In this document: positions 1-7,703 of the stretch, piece by piece
Position numbering within the stretch: the first letter of the stretch is position 1
Layout of the letters: every line of letters begins with the position of its first letter
DNA from: Paenibacillus_E violae
GTDB taxonomy: Bacteria; Bacillota; Bacilli; Paenibacillales; NBRC-103111
DNA: 64,000 nucleotides
Reading direction: 5' to 3'
NCBI RefSeq assembly: GCF_032461945.1
Contig: NZ_JAWCUD010000011.1
Coordinates: 124,001-188,000, forward strand
Made by a program: the position numbers and the translations under genes
The notes under the pieces: model-generated
Seen by the model: only the letters and a program-made list of their open reading frames with translations
Databases searched by the model: none
Told to the model about the DNA's origin: nothing

Positions 1-4
1 GTTG

Positions 5-34
5 AAAAAGCCCTTGAAATTTTCAAGGGCTTTT
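5..34. terminator. bidirectional intrinsic terminator
   Basis: A near-perfect inverted repeat (AAAGCCCTTGAAA / TTTTCAAGGGCTTTT) has A and T runs on both sides. It lies about 95 bases beyond the stop of the acetylesterase gene and probably ends the sialic acid operon. Confidence 0.75.
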
Positions 35-127
35 GATTATATTCTGAATTCTAGGATGACGCGAGCCAGTCCAGTGATAACGTTGTAAATTTGATGTTCA
101 TCTCTTTGGTTTCAGAAAAATCGCGTT

Positions 128-1090
128 CTACAAACCAGCCATAAATTGCAGGATCTGATCCTTCATGCCGGGAATCGGTTCATGACCGAAATCTGGATAA
201 ATTTCAAGCTTGACCGATGTTTTCATTTTATTGATTGCAGCAAATTGCGAAGACGGTGGACAAACCGTATCCATCAAACCAACACCAATCAATGCGTCCG
301 CTTGAATTCGCGGTGCCAAATTTTGAATATCGATATAACCCAGTTTGGTAAACCACTCTTCCTCTCGAAGATGCTGGGGATCGAAATAACGGAAGAAATT
401 CTGCAGCTCCCAATACGCATCCTTTGCTAGGTCCATTTCCCATACTCTCTTGTAATCGCTCAAAAAGGGATAGATTGATGCCACTTTGCGAACTCTCGGC
501 TCAAGCGCCGCACAGGCAATCGCCAGCGCGCCTCCTTGCGACCAACCGGTAACGCCAACCCGGCCCGCATCCACCTCCGGAAAGTTCATGACAATGGCGG
601 CAAGTTGCGCCGTATCCAAAAAAACATGACGAAAGAACAGCTTGTGCGGATCATGATCTTGCAATCCGCGAATGATATGGCCTCGCAAAGTATTGCCGAC
701 GACACCGCCTGTATCCTCGGACAGCCCACCTTGGCCGCGAACGTCAAGCCATGCAGTTGAGCAGCCAAGCACTGTGTAGGCCAGCAGCTCCGACCAATCC
801 CCGCTGCAGCCGGAATAGCCATGAAACTGCAGCACAGTTGGATACTGTCCACCCGCCGTTTTGGGCCGCACATATTTAGCGTGAATTCGCGCTCCGTTTA
901 CACCTGTAAAATACAAGTGAAAACATTCAGCAGAAGGCACTTGAAATTCAGCCGGAATGAGTTCCACACAAGGATCAACGGCCTGCATCTCTTGAAGCGC
1001 TTGATCCCAATAGGCGTCAAAATCAATTGGCCTCGGATTGCGCCCTTCATAGGTTTTCAACTGTTCTAACGACAAATCAACGATAGGCAT
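128..1090 (-). CDS. acetylxylan esterase / cephalosporin-C deacetylase family acetylesterase
   Basis: This 320-residue alpha/beta hydrolase removes O-acetyl groups from sugars and looks cytoplasmic, since no signal peptide is visible. The nucleophile motif GWSQGG puts Ser at 184. Asp 274 in GLMDTVCPPS and His 303 in DFGHEP complete the triad in the usual AXE1-family order and spacing, and the length matches the family. It is the last gene of the nan cluster, 6 bases after the DUF386 gene. In this context a role in deacetylating O-acetylated sialic acids or amino sugars is likely, but that is inferred from position; the family also acts on acetylated xylo-oligosaccharides. Confidence 0.85.
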   Translation of the reverse strand: MPIVDLSLEQLKTYEGRNPRPIDFDAYWDQALQEMQAVDPCVELIPAEFQVPSAECFHLYFTGVNGARIHAKYVRPKTAGGQYPTVLQFHGYSGCSGDWSELLAYTVLGCSTAWLDVRGQGGLSEDTGGVVGNTLRGHIIRGLQDHDPHKLFFRHVFLDTAQLAAIVMNFPEVDAGRVGVTGWSQGGALAIACAALEPRVRKVASIYPFLSDYKRVWEMDLAKDAYWELQNFFRYFDPQHLREEEWFTKLGYIDIQNLAPRIQADALIGVGLMDTVCPPSSQFAAINKMKTSVKLEIYPDFGHEPIPGMKDQILQFMAGL

Positions 1091-1096
1091 CCTGGA

Positions 1097-1582
1097 CTAT
1101 CCTCCTATGAAAAGGTCTTTGTTGACTTTCACGACCGCTTTCCGTATGCGGGAAGGAGCAGGGTCGTCTTTTCCCCTCAGGCCTGGCCTATGAACATCAT
1201 GCGGATAAAAGACAGCGTACATGCCTGGGGTAAGCTCCAGGAACTGTTCCCCGGCAGCAGAATCGTACAAGCTATAATCATTCTCTTTGCTGCTTTCAAC
1301 CACGGTAAGATTAGAAGATTCTCCCGCCCAACCAATCGTTTCTTTGCCGTCTAACAAAAAGTGAATGTCGATATACGTGTTATGCTTCTCCGCCCGGGTT
1401 TCTTGCACATCCCTTGCATTCAGTTCCATAACCGTATAGTAAATATCGTCACCTTGTAACACATATCTGCCATTCCCAATCTTGGAGAAATCCACGGTTT
1501 GTACCGCATCTATGATTTTCCTAAGCACCGGATGGACAAACTGGCGTTCCTTGCTCCAATTCTCCCTATTTCCTATAATCAC
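1097..1582 (-). CDS. YhcH/YjgK/YiaL (DUF386) family protein
   Basis: This 161-residue cupin-like protein belongs to the DUF386 family, whose members accompany sialic acid genes and are thought to help interconvert sugar anomers. Family features are HNTYIDIHFLLDGKETIGW in the middle and FYPHDVHRPG near the C-terminus, with His and Glu residues placed for metal binding. I chose a GTG start at 1582, because its G directly precedes the ROK gene's TGA stop (GTGA overlap) and a GAAGGGG site lies just upstream. A longer reading frame from 1645 would run deep into the ROK gene and is unlikely. Translation is probably coupled to the kinase gene. Confidence 0.8.
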   Translation of the reverse strand: MIIGNRENWSKERQFVHPVLRKIIDAVQTVDFSKIGNGRYVLQGDDIYYTVMELNARDVQETRAEKHNTYIDIHFLLDGKETIGWAGESSNLTVVESSKENDYSLYDSAAGEQFLELTPGMYAVFYPHDVHRPGLRGKDDPAPSRIRKAVVKVNKDLFIGG

Positions 1583-2559
1583 AGCTGCACCCCTTCGTCT
1601 GCGTATTCCCAGATTTGCAAAGCCGCGCCGATCATGCCGCTCCAATTGCCTTTGTAGGCCGGCTCGATGCGAACGGCATCCAACATTGAAGCCATCGTTC
1701 GACTGCGCACTTCTTGACGCAGCCGGTCAAACAGAAGCTCACCTGCTTCTGCAACGCCGCCGCCGATGACAATCAGCCCCGGATTAAACGTGTGAATCAA
1801 TGAAGCAATACCTGTGCCTAGAGCGGCTATCGTTTCTTCCATGATCGTACTAGCCAGCGGTTCGCCAGCCTGCCACCGGGCAAAAACTTCGCGCGTATCC
1901 ACATCCTCCACAGGAAGCCCTTCGGATACCAGCTTCTCTCTCATCCTTCTGGCTATACTGGTCCCGGATGCGTATTGCTCCAGACAACCACGCCCTCCGC
2001 ATATGCAGAAGGGTCCTTGAAAATTAACGGACATATGGCCAATCTCACCTGCCCCGCCCCATGCGCCATGCACTAAGCGGCCTTCAACTACGATAGCTCC
2101 CCCCACCCCGGTTCCGAGTGCAAGGCATATAAAGTTATCGATTCCCTTTCCCGCTCCAAACCGCTTTTCCGTGAGTGCAAGTACGTTCACATCGTTATCG
2201 ACGTGTACAGGCAGATGAAATCTTTCTTCCATCATCTTCTTAAGCTGCGTACCTTGATAACCCGGTATAAGATCGGAGGAAAATCGAATATGACCGCTCG
2301 CCCATTCAATCTGCCCGGCGCTTCCGATACCGATCCCCCGTACCCGAAAGTCGGGCTGCTCCAGCACCACTTTCTGGAGCAAATTTTCAACTGCTTCCAT
2401 TGCCCGATTGCCCGTATGCGTTTGCCCCGCTAAGGTGCTGAGGCTAAGCGAATGAAGGACTTCTCCCGACTCACAGACGATGCCCGTATTTATTTTGGTA
2501 CCGCCGATGTCCACACCAATCGCGTAAGGGGATTGAGCGTCATACCATCCGGAATTCAT
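1579..2559 (-). CDS. nanK: ROK-family sugar kinase, probable N-acetylmannosamine kinase
   Basis: This 326-residue ROK kinase would phosphorylate ManNAc to ManNAc-6-P, the substrate of the NanE encoded just upstream. Near the N-terminus is the ATP-binding DIGGTK motif; further on are GTGVGG and the zinc-binding signature CxCGGRGCLEQYxSG. It overlaps nanE by four bases (ATGA) and the DUF386 gene at its end, so translation is coupled. ROK members also phosphorylate glucose, fructose or GlcNAc; the NanK assignment rests on the adjacent nanE and nanA. Confidence 0.82.
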   Translation of the reverse strand: MNSGWYDAQSPYAIGVDIGGTKINTGIVCESGEVLHSLSLSTLAGQTHTGNRAMEAVENLLQKVVLEQPDFRVRGIGIGSAGQIEWASGHIRFSSDLIPGYQGTQLKKMMEERFHLPVHVDNDVNVLALTEKRFGAGKGIDNFICLALGTGVGGAIVVEGRLVHGAWGGAGEIGHMSVNFQGPFCICGGRGCLEQYASGTSIARRMREKLVSEGLPVEDVDTREVFARWQAGEPLASTIMEETIAALGTGIASLIHTFNPGLIVIGGGVAEAGELLFDRLRQEVRSRTMASMLDAVRIEPAYKGNWSGMIGAALQIWEYADEGVQL

Positions 2560-3260
2560 CGCTTCACTTCCCCCGAATCCATGCTATTACGCAGGGCATT
2601 CACATATCGCGAAGTAATCAGCTGTGGACGGGTAATCGCACTTCCGACAACAACGTAAGGGACCCCGGCTTTCATCGCCTTAGCCGCATCCTCCGGTGTC
2701 CAAATGCGGCCTTCCGCAACGACGGGAACCTGCACAGACGCGCACAATTGAGACAACAGCTCGAAGTCAGGCTCGTCTTGCTGCCGGCTGTAAGGCGTAT
2801 AACCCGAAAGTGTCGTTCCGATGAAATCTACGCCCAGTTTCTCTGCGGCCACCCCTTCCTCCAACGTGGAGATATCCGCCATAACAGCCACTCCATGCTC
2901 GTGGGCATAAGCAATCAAGGGCTTCACAGCCTCCAACCGTCCCTCGCGGTCCGTGACATCCAAAGCGACAATATCCGCTCCAGCCGATACGATGGCTTTC
3001 ACCTCGGTAAGGGTTGGGGTTATAAAAATAGCCGAGTCCGGGATATCTCGTTTGATGAGTCCGATCACAGGCACATCAACTTCTTGTTTAATGCAAAGAA
3101 TATCAAATACACCGTTCGTGCGAATGCCGATTGCTCCGGATTGCACCGCGGCTCTTGCCATTTTCGTCATCGTGTCGCCGCCGTGCAAAGGTTCGTCTGC
3201 AAGTGCCTGACAGGAAACAATTAACCCTTTTTCAGGAAAAAAGCTGCTCATTTTACTCAT
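2556..3260 (-). CDS. nanE: N-acetylmannosamine-6-phosphate 2-epimerase
   Basis: This 234-residue TIM-barrel enzyme converts ManNAc-6-P to GlcNAc-6-P in sialic acid breakdown. Family signatures are the N-terminal GLIVSCQALADEPLHG, PVIGLIKRD with the catalytic lysine, DIVALDVTDR, FIGTTLSGYTPYS and the phosphate-binding VAEGRIWTP / VVVGSAITRP segments. Its length matches NanE proteins. It lies 28 bases after nanA on the same strand and overlaps the ROK kinase start by ATGA. Confidence 0.93.
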   Translation of the reverse strand: MSKMSSFFPEKGLIVSCQALADEPLHGGDTMTKMARAAVQSGAIGIRTNGVFDILCIKQEVDVPVIGLIKRDIPDSAIFITPTLTEVKAIVSAGADIVALDVTDREGRLEAVKPLIAYAHEHGVAVMADISTLEEGVAAEKLGVDFIGTTLSGYTPYSRQQDEPDFELLSQLCASVQVPVVAEGRIWTPEDAAKAMKAGVPYVVVGSAITRPQLITSRYVNALRNSMDSGEVKR

Positions 3261-3288
3261 GTGTCATCCTTCCTCTCCCAAAAATGAA

Positions 3289-4206
3289 TTAGACCTGAGC
3301 TTGGTTGATATACGACAAGATTTTCTCGTTGATTGCTTCTAAACGGCTAATTTCCGCCTCTGGCACTGGCAAGAACGGCAATCTCGCTTCGCCGGTGTTC
3401 AAACCGCGCAGCTTCAGTATCTGTTTGCAAGCACCATACAAGGATGGGAATGACAGCAATTCCGCAATCAGATCGTTCACAATAAACTGCCATTTGCGGG
3501 CTTCTTCCGTTTTCCCCTCAACATAGCACTGTTCAATTTTCATAAATAACTCTGGCATAACACCGTATGTGCCGCCGATACCGCCGTCCGCGCCAATGCT
3601 TCGGCCTGCCAAGTACTGTTCATCCGGACCGTTAAAGACAAGGAAATCATCTCCTCCAGCTGCTTTAAACTGCTGCAATTCAAAGGTACTTTCGGCGGAT
3701 ATTTTCACACCGATGACTTTGTCTTGTGCTGCCATTTTCGTAAGTAAAGCTTTCGATAATTGAAACCCTGTCGTTTGGGGAATATGATAAATAATGAACG
3801 GCAGCGATGTGCTGTCAATCATCTGTTGCCAGTGATGTTCAACGCTCTGCGGGGACAAGCGGTAATAAATCGACGGTACGGCCGATATCGCATGAGCGCC
3901 TACTTGCTCAGCATGTTTGGATAGCTCGACGCTATCTCTGGTGGAAGGTGCGCCAACATGTGCGATGATCGTCATTTCTTGGCCAACTTCCTCCATGACC
4001 GCCTCAAGCGTTTGCTTCCGCTCCTCGACGTTTTGAAGCATCCCTTCCCCGGAGCTGCCTCCCACGTATAAACCATTCACGCCAATATTGGCATAGTGAC
4101 GAGCTAATTTTTTAGCCGCCTCTTTGCTCACTTCGCCTTTCTCGTCATAGCAAGAATACATAGCTACTGTGATACCTTTGAATCGCTCTAAGTCATAAGT
4201 TTTCAT
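3289..4206 (-). CDS. nanA: N-acetylneuraminate lyase
   Basis: This 305-residue member of the DHDPS/NAL aldolase superfamily cleaves N-acetylneuraminate to ManNAc and pyruvate. YVGGSSGEG binds the substrate carboxylate, the YHIPQTTGF segment carries the catalytic Tyr (about 140), and GVKISAES carries the Schiff-base Lys (about 168). I prefer the ATG at 4206 because AGGAG lies 10 bases upstream; the ATG at 4215 is too close to that site. Neighbouring nanE and the ROK kinase support NanA rather than dihydrodipicolinate synthase. Confidence 0.9.
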   Translation of the reverse strand: MKTYDLERFKGITVAMYSCYDEKGEVSKEAAKKLARHYANIGVNGLYVGGSSGEGMLQNVEERKQTLEAVMEEVGQEMTIIAHVGAPSTRDSVELSKHAEQVGAHAISAVPSIYYRLSPQSVEHHWQQMIDSTSLPFIIYHIPQTTGFQLSKALLTKMAAQDKVIGVKISAESTFELQQFKAAGGDDFLVFNGPDEQYLAGRSIGADGGIGGTYGVMPELFMKIEQCYVEGKTEEARKWQFIVNDLIAELLSFPSLYGACKQILKLRGLNTGEARLPFLPVPEAEISRLEAINEKILSYINQAQV

Positions 4207-4240
4207 GTTGTTCATTCTCCTTTGATTTTGTCTTGAATGA

Positions 4241-4277
4241 AATACGTTTCCGGTGATACGAACCCCGGAAACGTATT
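4241..4277 (-). terminator. hairpin between transporter and nan genes
   Basis: A 13-base perfect inverted repeat (AATACGTTTCCGG / CCGGAAACGTATT) lies between the binding-protein gene and nanA, followed on the minus strand by a short T-rich stretch. It is probably a partial terminator or mRNA-stabilising hairpin that lets the binding protein be made in excess over the catabolic enzymes. Confidence 0.6.
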
Positions 4278-4294
4278 TTCACTTATAAAAAGAT

Positions 4295-5623
4295 CTATTT
4301 CGACGAAGCTGCAATAATATCGTTTGACTTCTTCACCCAGTCGTCCAATGCTTGTTGAGCTGTTTTGGCCTTCGTCAATGCGGCTTGAACCTCAGGGTAG
4401 AAAGCAGCGCGAGTCTGCGGGTATCCTGGAACGGATACACCGATGTCTCCTGCATATTTGAACAATTCAATGGTTTTGCTTTTCATTGTGCCGTGCTCAT
4501 AGCTTTTCGCAAGCGATTTGCGCGCTACAATGACAGATTCCGCTTGGGTCATCTTGCCCATGTTTTCCGGGTTGTTGGCAAATTTCACAAACTCTTTGGC
4601 CCATTTCATTTTCACTTCATTCTTCGTATTCCACATCCAAGTGCCGTAACCGAACAATACCGTGTTTGAAGATTTTCCGTCCACAGAAGGGAAAGGAACG
4701 ATATCGACATCGAATTTCTTGGCATTTCCTTCAGCAAATGCCTTATTCAGCGTCGGCAAATTCCCGATATTGCCAAACGCCATGCCAAGCTTGCCTTGAA
4801 CGAACATATCGTTGAATACCGCAGTCGCTTTTAGGCCGGCCGCGCCTGGCGGAACTACGCCCTCATCCGTCAGCTTGGTCAAGAATTCAAGCCCTTTAAC
4901 GCCTTCCGGAGAGTTCAGAGTTGCCTTGGTATCGTCTTCATTCCACGTTTTTGCGCCAAAACCCCATAGAATTGAATGAGTTCCTTGGTCACCGCCGGAA
5001 TCCCCAGCATAAAGCCCGTAACCGTAAGTTTGCTTCGACGGATCCGTCACTGCCTTTGCCGCTTTTAGAAACTGTTCGGAAGACCACGGCTGCATGTTTT
5101 GAGGGAGCAGATCCAGCGCACCTTTTGCTTTGAATAAATCTTTATTAACTAGTAGACCGATAGCTACTGTACTGTTTGGAAAAATATAGACCTTGTTGTC
5201 AACCGAAACGGATTTCAATGTTTTTTCTTCGAAGTCTTGTTTGTCAATAATATCGTCAAGCGGAACCAGCAAGCCTTTTTTGGCATAAGACAATGGCCAG
5301 AAGAATGAACCTTGTTGAATGTCAGGAACTTCGTTCGTATTGGCGGCAACGCTGATTCGTTCATTAATTTTGTCATCCGGTGTTACAACCATGTTAATTT
5401 TCACATTTGGATTCGCTTTTTCAAATCCTGCTTTGATGTCATCATAGACTTGCTTCACATCACCGCGTGCATCAACCCACCAAGTAAGCTCGACTTTCTC
5501 TTTCGAAGCTGTTGTCGCTGCCGGCGCATTGCCCGCGTTCTTTTTCTCGTCTGTATTGGCGCATCCCGCGGCAGCTGTTACAACTAACGCCGAAGACAAC
5601 AAAGTAATGGCAAGCTTTTTCAT
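4295..5623 (-). CDS. ABC transporter sugar-binding lipoprotein, probable sialic acid binding
   Basis: This 442-residue family 1 extracellular solute-binding protein has a lipoprotein signal: MKK, a hydrophobic stretch and a TAAAGC lipobox that makes Cys about residue 20 the lipidated N-terminus. Two permease genes lie upstream and nanA-nanE downstream, as in Gram-positive satABC-type sialic acid importers. GGAGGGG five bases before the ATG supports the start. Specificity for sialic acid is inferred from neighbours only. Confidence 0.85.
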   Translation of the reverse strand: MKKLAITLLSSALVVTAAAGCANTDEKKNAGNAPAATTASKEKVELTWWVDARGDVKQVYDDIKAGFEKANPNVKINMVVTPDDKINERISVAANTNEVPDIQQGSFFWPLSYAKKGLLVPLDDIIDKQDFEEKTLKSVSVDNKVYIFPNSTVAIGLLVNKDLFKAKGALDLLPQNMQPWSSEQFLKAAKAVTDPSKQTYGYGLYAGDSGGDQGTHSILWGFGAKTWNEDDTKATLNSPEGVKGLEFLTKLTDEGVVPPGAAGLKATAVFNDMFVQGKLGMAFGNIGNLPTLNKAFAEGNAKKFDVDIVPFPSVDGKSSNTVLFGYGTWMWNTKNEVKMKWAKEFVKFANNPENMGKMTQAESVIVARKSLAKSYEHGTMKSKTIELFKYAGDIGVSVPGYPQTRAAFYPEVQAALTKAKTAQQALDDWVKKSNDIIAASSK

Positions 5624-5736
5624 GTAAACCCCTCCAATTTTTAATTCTTCAAATCGGAAACCGTTAAAACAATTTTCTTGCTCGATTGGGACGAGGGCTC
5701 ACCTCCTAAAGTAGTATCCTAGGGGCAATTTGAAAT

Positions 5737-6567
5737 TTAACCCTTTACACCGCCAAGTGTGATACCTTTCACGAAATACTTCTGAAAACTGATGAAAATG
5801 ATGAATACCGGTATAAAACCAAGGGATGCGGCAGCCATTTGCAGCCCATAATTGGCCACATATTCCGATACGAGTGTTGAGATACCCACATTTATCGTCA
5901 TTTTGGTCTTATCGCTGAGCATAATCAGCTGCCAGAGGTAATCGTTCCAGGCATACGTAAATGTAAAGATGGCAAGCGCGCCAATGGCAGGTTTAATGAT
6001 CGGGAAGAACAGTTTAAAAAACAATCCGATTTCAGAGCAGCCATCGATTCTTCCGGCTTCCAACAGTTCAGTCGGTACGGATTCGCTGAATTGCTTCATC
6101 ATGAATACCGCAAACGGAATGGTCAACACCGGCAAAATGGCGCTTGCCAAATTGTTTACAAGACCAAGGTCCCGCATCATCGTAAATAAAGGGACAAGGG
6201 TAATTTGTCTAGGAATGAACATTGCAATTAAGACGGCGCTAAAGAAAAATTCAGAGCCTTTGAATTTCCGCTTGGTTAAAGCGTAACCAGCCATTGATGC
6301 AATGAGGACAACGCCAACAGTGGCAATAACAGAAACGAAACCGCTATTATATAACCAATAAAAGATGGAGCCGTCATTGATCAGATTGGAGAAGTTCGCC
6401 AATGTTATTTTTGTAGGAATCCAGTCTGGAGGAATTTTCACGCTGGAAGACTGGTTCTTAAAAGCGCCGGTAAACATCCAATACAACGGAAAGATAAACA
6501 ATGCGGCAGATACATACAGAAGGATATTCCCCAATGCCTTCATGATCAAGTAAGATGATTTAGCCAT
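5737..6567 (-). CDS. sugar ABC transporter permease, MalG type
   Basis: This 276-residue membrane protein has about six transmembrane helices and the cytoplasmic EAA motif that contacts the ATPase (ELLEAGRIDGCSEIG, about residue 170). It pairs with the MalF-type permease encoded 14 bases upstream to form the importer channel. GGGAGGAG five bases before the ATG fixes the start. No ATPase is encoded here, so a shared MsmK/MsmX-type ATPase elsewhere is expected, as is usual for this family. Confidence 0.9.
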   Translation of the reverse strand: MAKSSYLIMKALGNILLYVSAALFIFPLYWMFTGAFKNQSSSVKIPPDWIPTKITLANFSNLINDGSIFYWLYNSGFVSVIATVGVVLIASMAGYALTKRKFKGSEFFFSAVLIAMFIPRQITLVPLFTMMRDLGLVNNLASAILPVLTIPFAVFMMKQFSESVPTELLEAGRIDGCSEIGLFFKLFFPIIKPAIGALAIFTFTYAWNDYLWQLIMLSDKTKMTINVGISTLVSEYVANYGLQMAAASLGFIPVFIIFISFQKYFVKGITLGGVKG

Positions 6568-6580
6568 GAGTACTCCTCCC

Positions 6581-7474
6581 TTAGTATTGAATATCTGACT
6601 TCATGAGCTTAAACTGAACAACGGCCACAATCGAGATCAAGACAGTAATAATGATGCCCATTGCAGAGGCTGCGCCAAGCTTTCCATACACGAATGCGGT
6701 TTCATATAACAAAAACATAATCGTGGAAGTGGCGTAGTTAGGTCCGCCGCCCGTTAGCATCTGTACAACGACGAAGGTTTGAAACGCCCATATCGTTGAC
6801 ATGACCAGAATATACAATGATGTCGGTTTCAAGAGCGGCAGCGTAATGTGCCAGAACTTTCTTGGTGCGGAAGCCCCATCGATATCCGCGGCCTCATAGT
6901 ACTCAGGAGATATATTACCCAAAGCAGCTAATAGTAAAATAATAGGTTGTCCCACGTTAAAGGTCACAACGACTAGAATCAGCGCTAATAAGGCTACTCG
7001 CTCATCGGAAAGCCACATGACCGGCTTTGCGCCGAACAAAGATAAGGCATAGTTGGCAATCCCGTTCACAGGGCTATAGATCCAAGCCCAAATCAAGGAA
7101 AGAATGACTTGAGAAGTTATGATCGGTAAGTAAAACGCACCTCTGAAGAAAGAGGCAATATGCTTATGTTTGCCATAAATGAGCACGGAAGCAAATATGG
7201 CGAAAATAAATGTCAATGGCACCGTACCGAAAACAAAACCGAATGTGTTGGCGATGGAGCGTAAAAAGACGCGATCTGACATCAATTCCGCATAGTTCCC
7301 AAGCCCAATCCATTCCTTCTTCCCTAATCCGTAATCGAAAAAACTAAGATAGAAGGCGTTCACAATCGGGTAAATCTCAAAAATAAGAAACAAGATGGCA
7401 AATGGAGCAATAAAAAAGAGCCCCCAAAATTCACCTCTAATAGACCGCGACGCCTTAGCAACTCTGGTCGTCAT
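6581..7474 (-). CDS. sugar ABC transporter permease, MalF type
   Basis: This permease of about 297 residues has six predicted transmembrane segments and the EAA motif EAADIDGASAPRKFW near residue 200. I chose the ATG at 7474 because GGAGG lies seven bases upstream; the in-frame GTG at 7480 overlaps that site. It is the first gene of the importer operon, separated from the upstream response regulator gene by a terminator and an operator-like region. Confidence 0.9.
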   Translation of the reverse strand: MTTRVAKASRSIRGEFWGLFFIAPFAILFLIFEIYPIVNAFYLSFFDYGLGKKEWIGLGNYAELMSDRVFLRSIANTFGFVFGTVPLTFIFAIFASVLIYGKHKHIASFFRGAFYLPIITSQVILSLIWAWIYSPVNGIANYALSLFGAKPVMWLSDERVALLALILVVVTFNVGQPIILLLAALGNISPEYYEAADIDGASAPRKFWHITLPLLKPTSLYILVMSTIWAFQTFVVVQMLTGGGPNYATSTIMFLLYETAFVYGKLGAASAMGIIITVLISIVAVVQFKLMKSDIQY

Positions 7475-7521
7475 CTTCACCCCTCCAAATCATAAACTGT
7501 TATTCTAGTTGTTTTTCTATT

Positions 7522-7536
7522 TGTATAGCGCTTACA
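7522..7536. promoter_or_regulatory. CRE-like site before the importer operon
   Basis: Read on the minus strand the sequence is TGTAAGCGCTATACA, which fits the catabolite-responsive element TGWAAGCGNTWWCA except for one inserted base near the end. CcpA repression is plausible but the match is imperfect. Confidence 0.45.
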
Positions 7537-7590
7537 GAAATTATTATAGTTTACCGAAACTTTATAAAACAGGAACGTATCTATCGGTTT

Positions 7591-7662
7591 TGTTCATAAA
7601 AATAAGGAGTTTTTACGGCTGTTCACTTTTCCACGATCATTGTTCACTTTTTTACGAATGAG
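7591..7662. promoter_or_regulatory. direct repeats, putative AraC-type regulator operator
   Basis: TGTTCACTTTTCCACGA (7620) and TGTTCACTTTTTTACGA (7641) are direct repeats exactly 21 bases apart, two helical turns. A weaker TGTTCATAAAAATAAGG starts at 7591. Direct repeats at this spacing suit a two-HTH AraC regulator, and the adjacent response regulator is the obvious candidate to bind them and activate the importer operon. Confidence 0.55.
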
Positions 7663-7676
7663 CAAACAAAAACAAC

Positions 7677-7703
7677 AAATCCTCCTTAGGATAAGGAGGA
7701 TTT
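7677..7703 (-). terminator. terminator overlapping the response regulator stop codon
   Basis: AAATCCTCCTTA / TAAGGAGGATTT forms a 12-base stem that contains the regulator's TAA, followed on the minus strand by GTTGTTTTTGTTT. It separates the regulatory genes from the importer operon. Confidence 0.75.

Noticed and set aside
62..215. An open stretch ending near 62 on the minus strand (WFVERDFSETKEMN...), overlapping the esterase end
   Set aside because: It has no start codon, and the esterase stop at 128 gives the normal family length; the overlap is probably chance.
5624..5736. A possible 12-codon leader ORF (GTG start) between the permease and binding-protein genes
   Set aside because: The AGGAGG site overlaps the GTG itself, so initiation there is unlikely.
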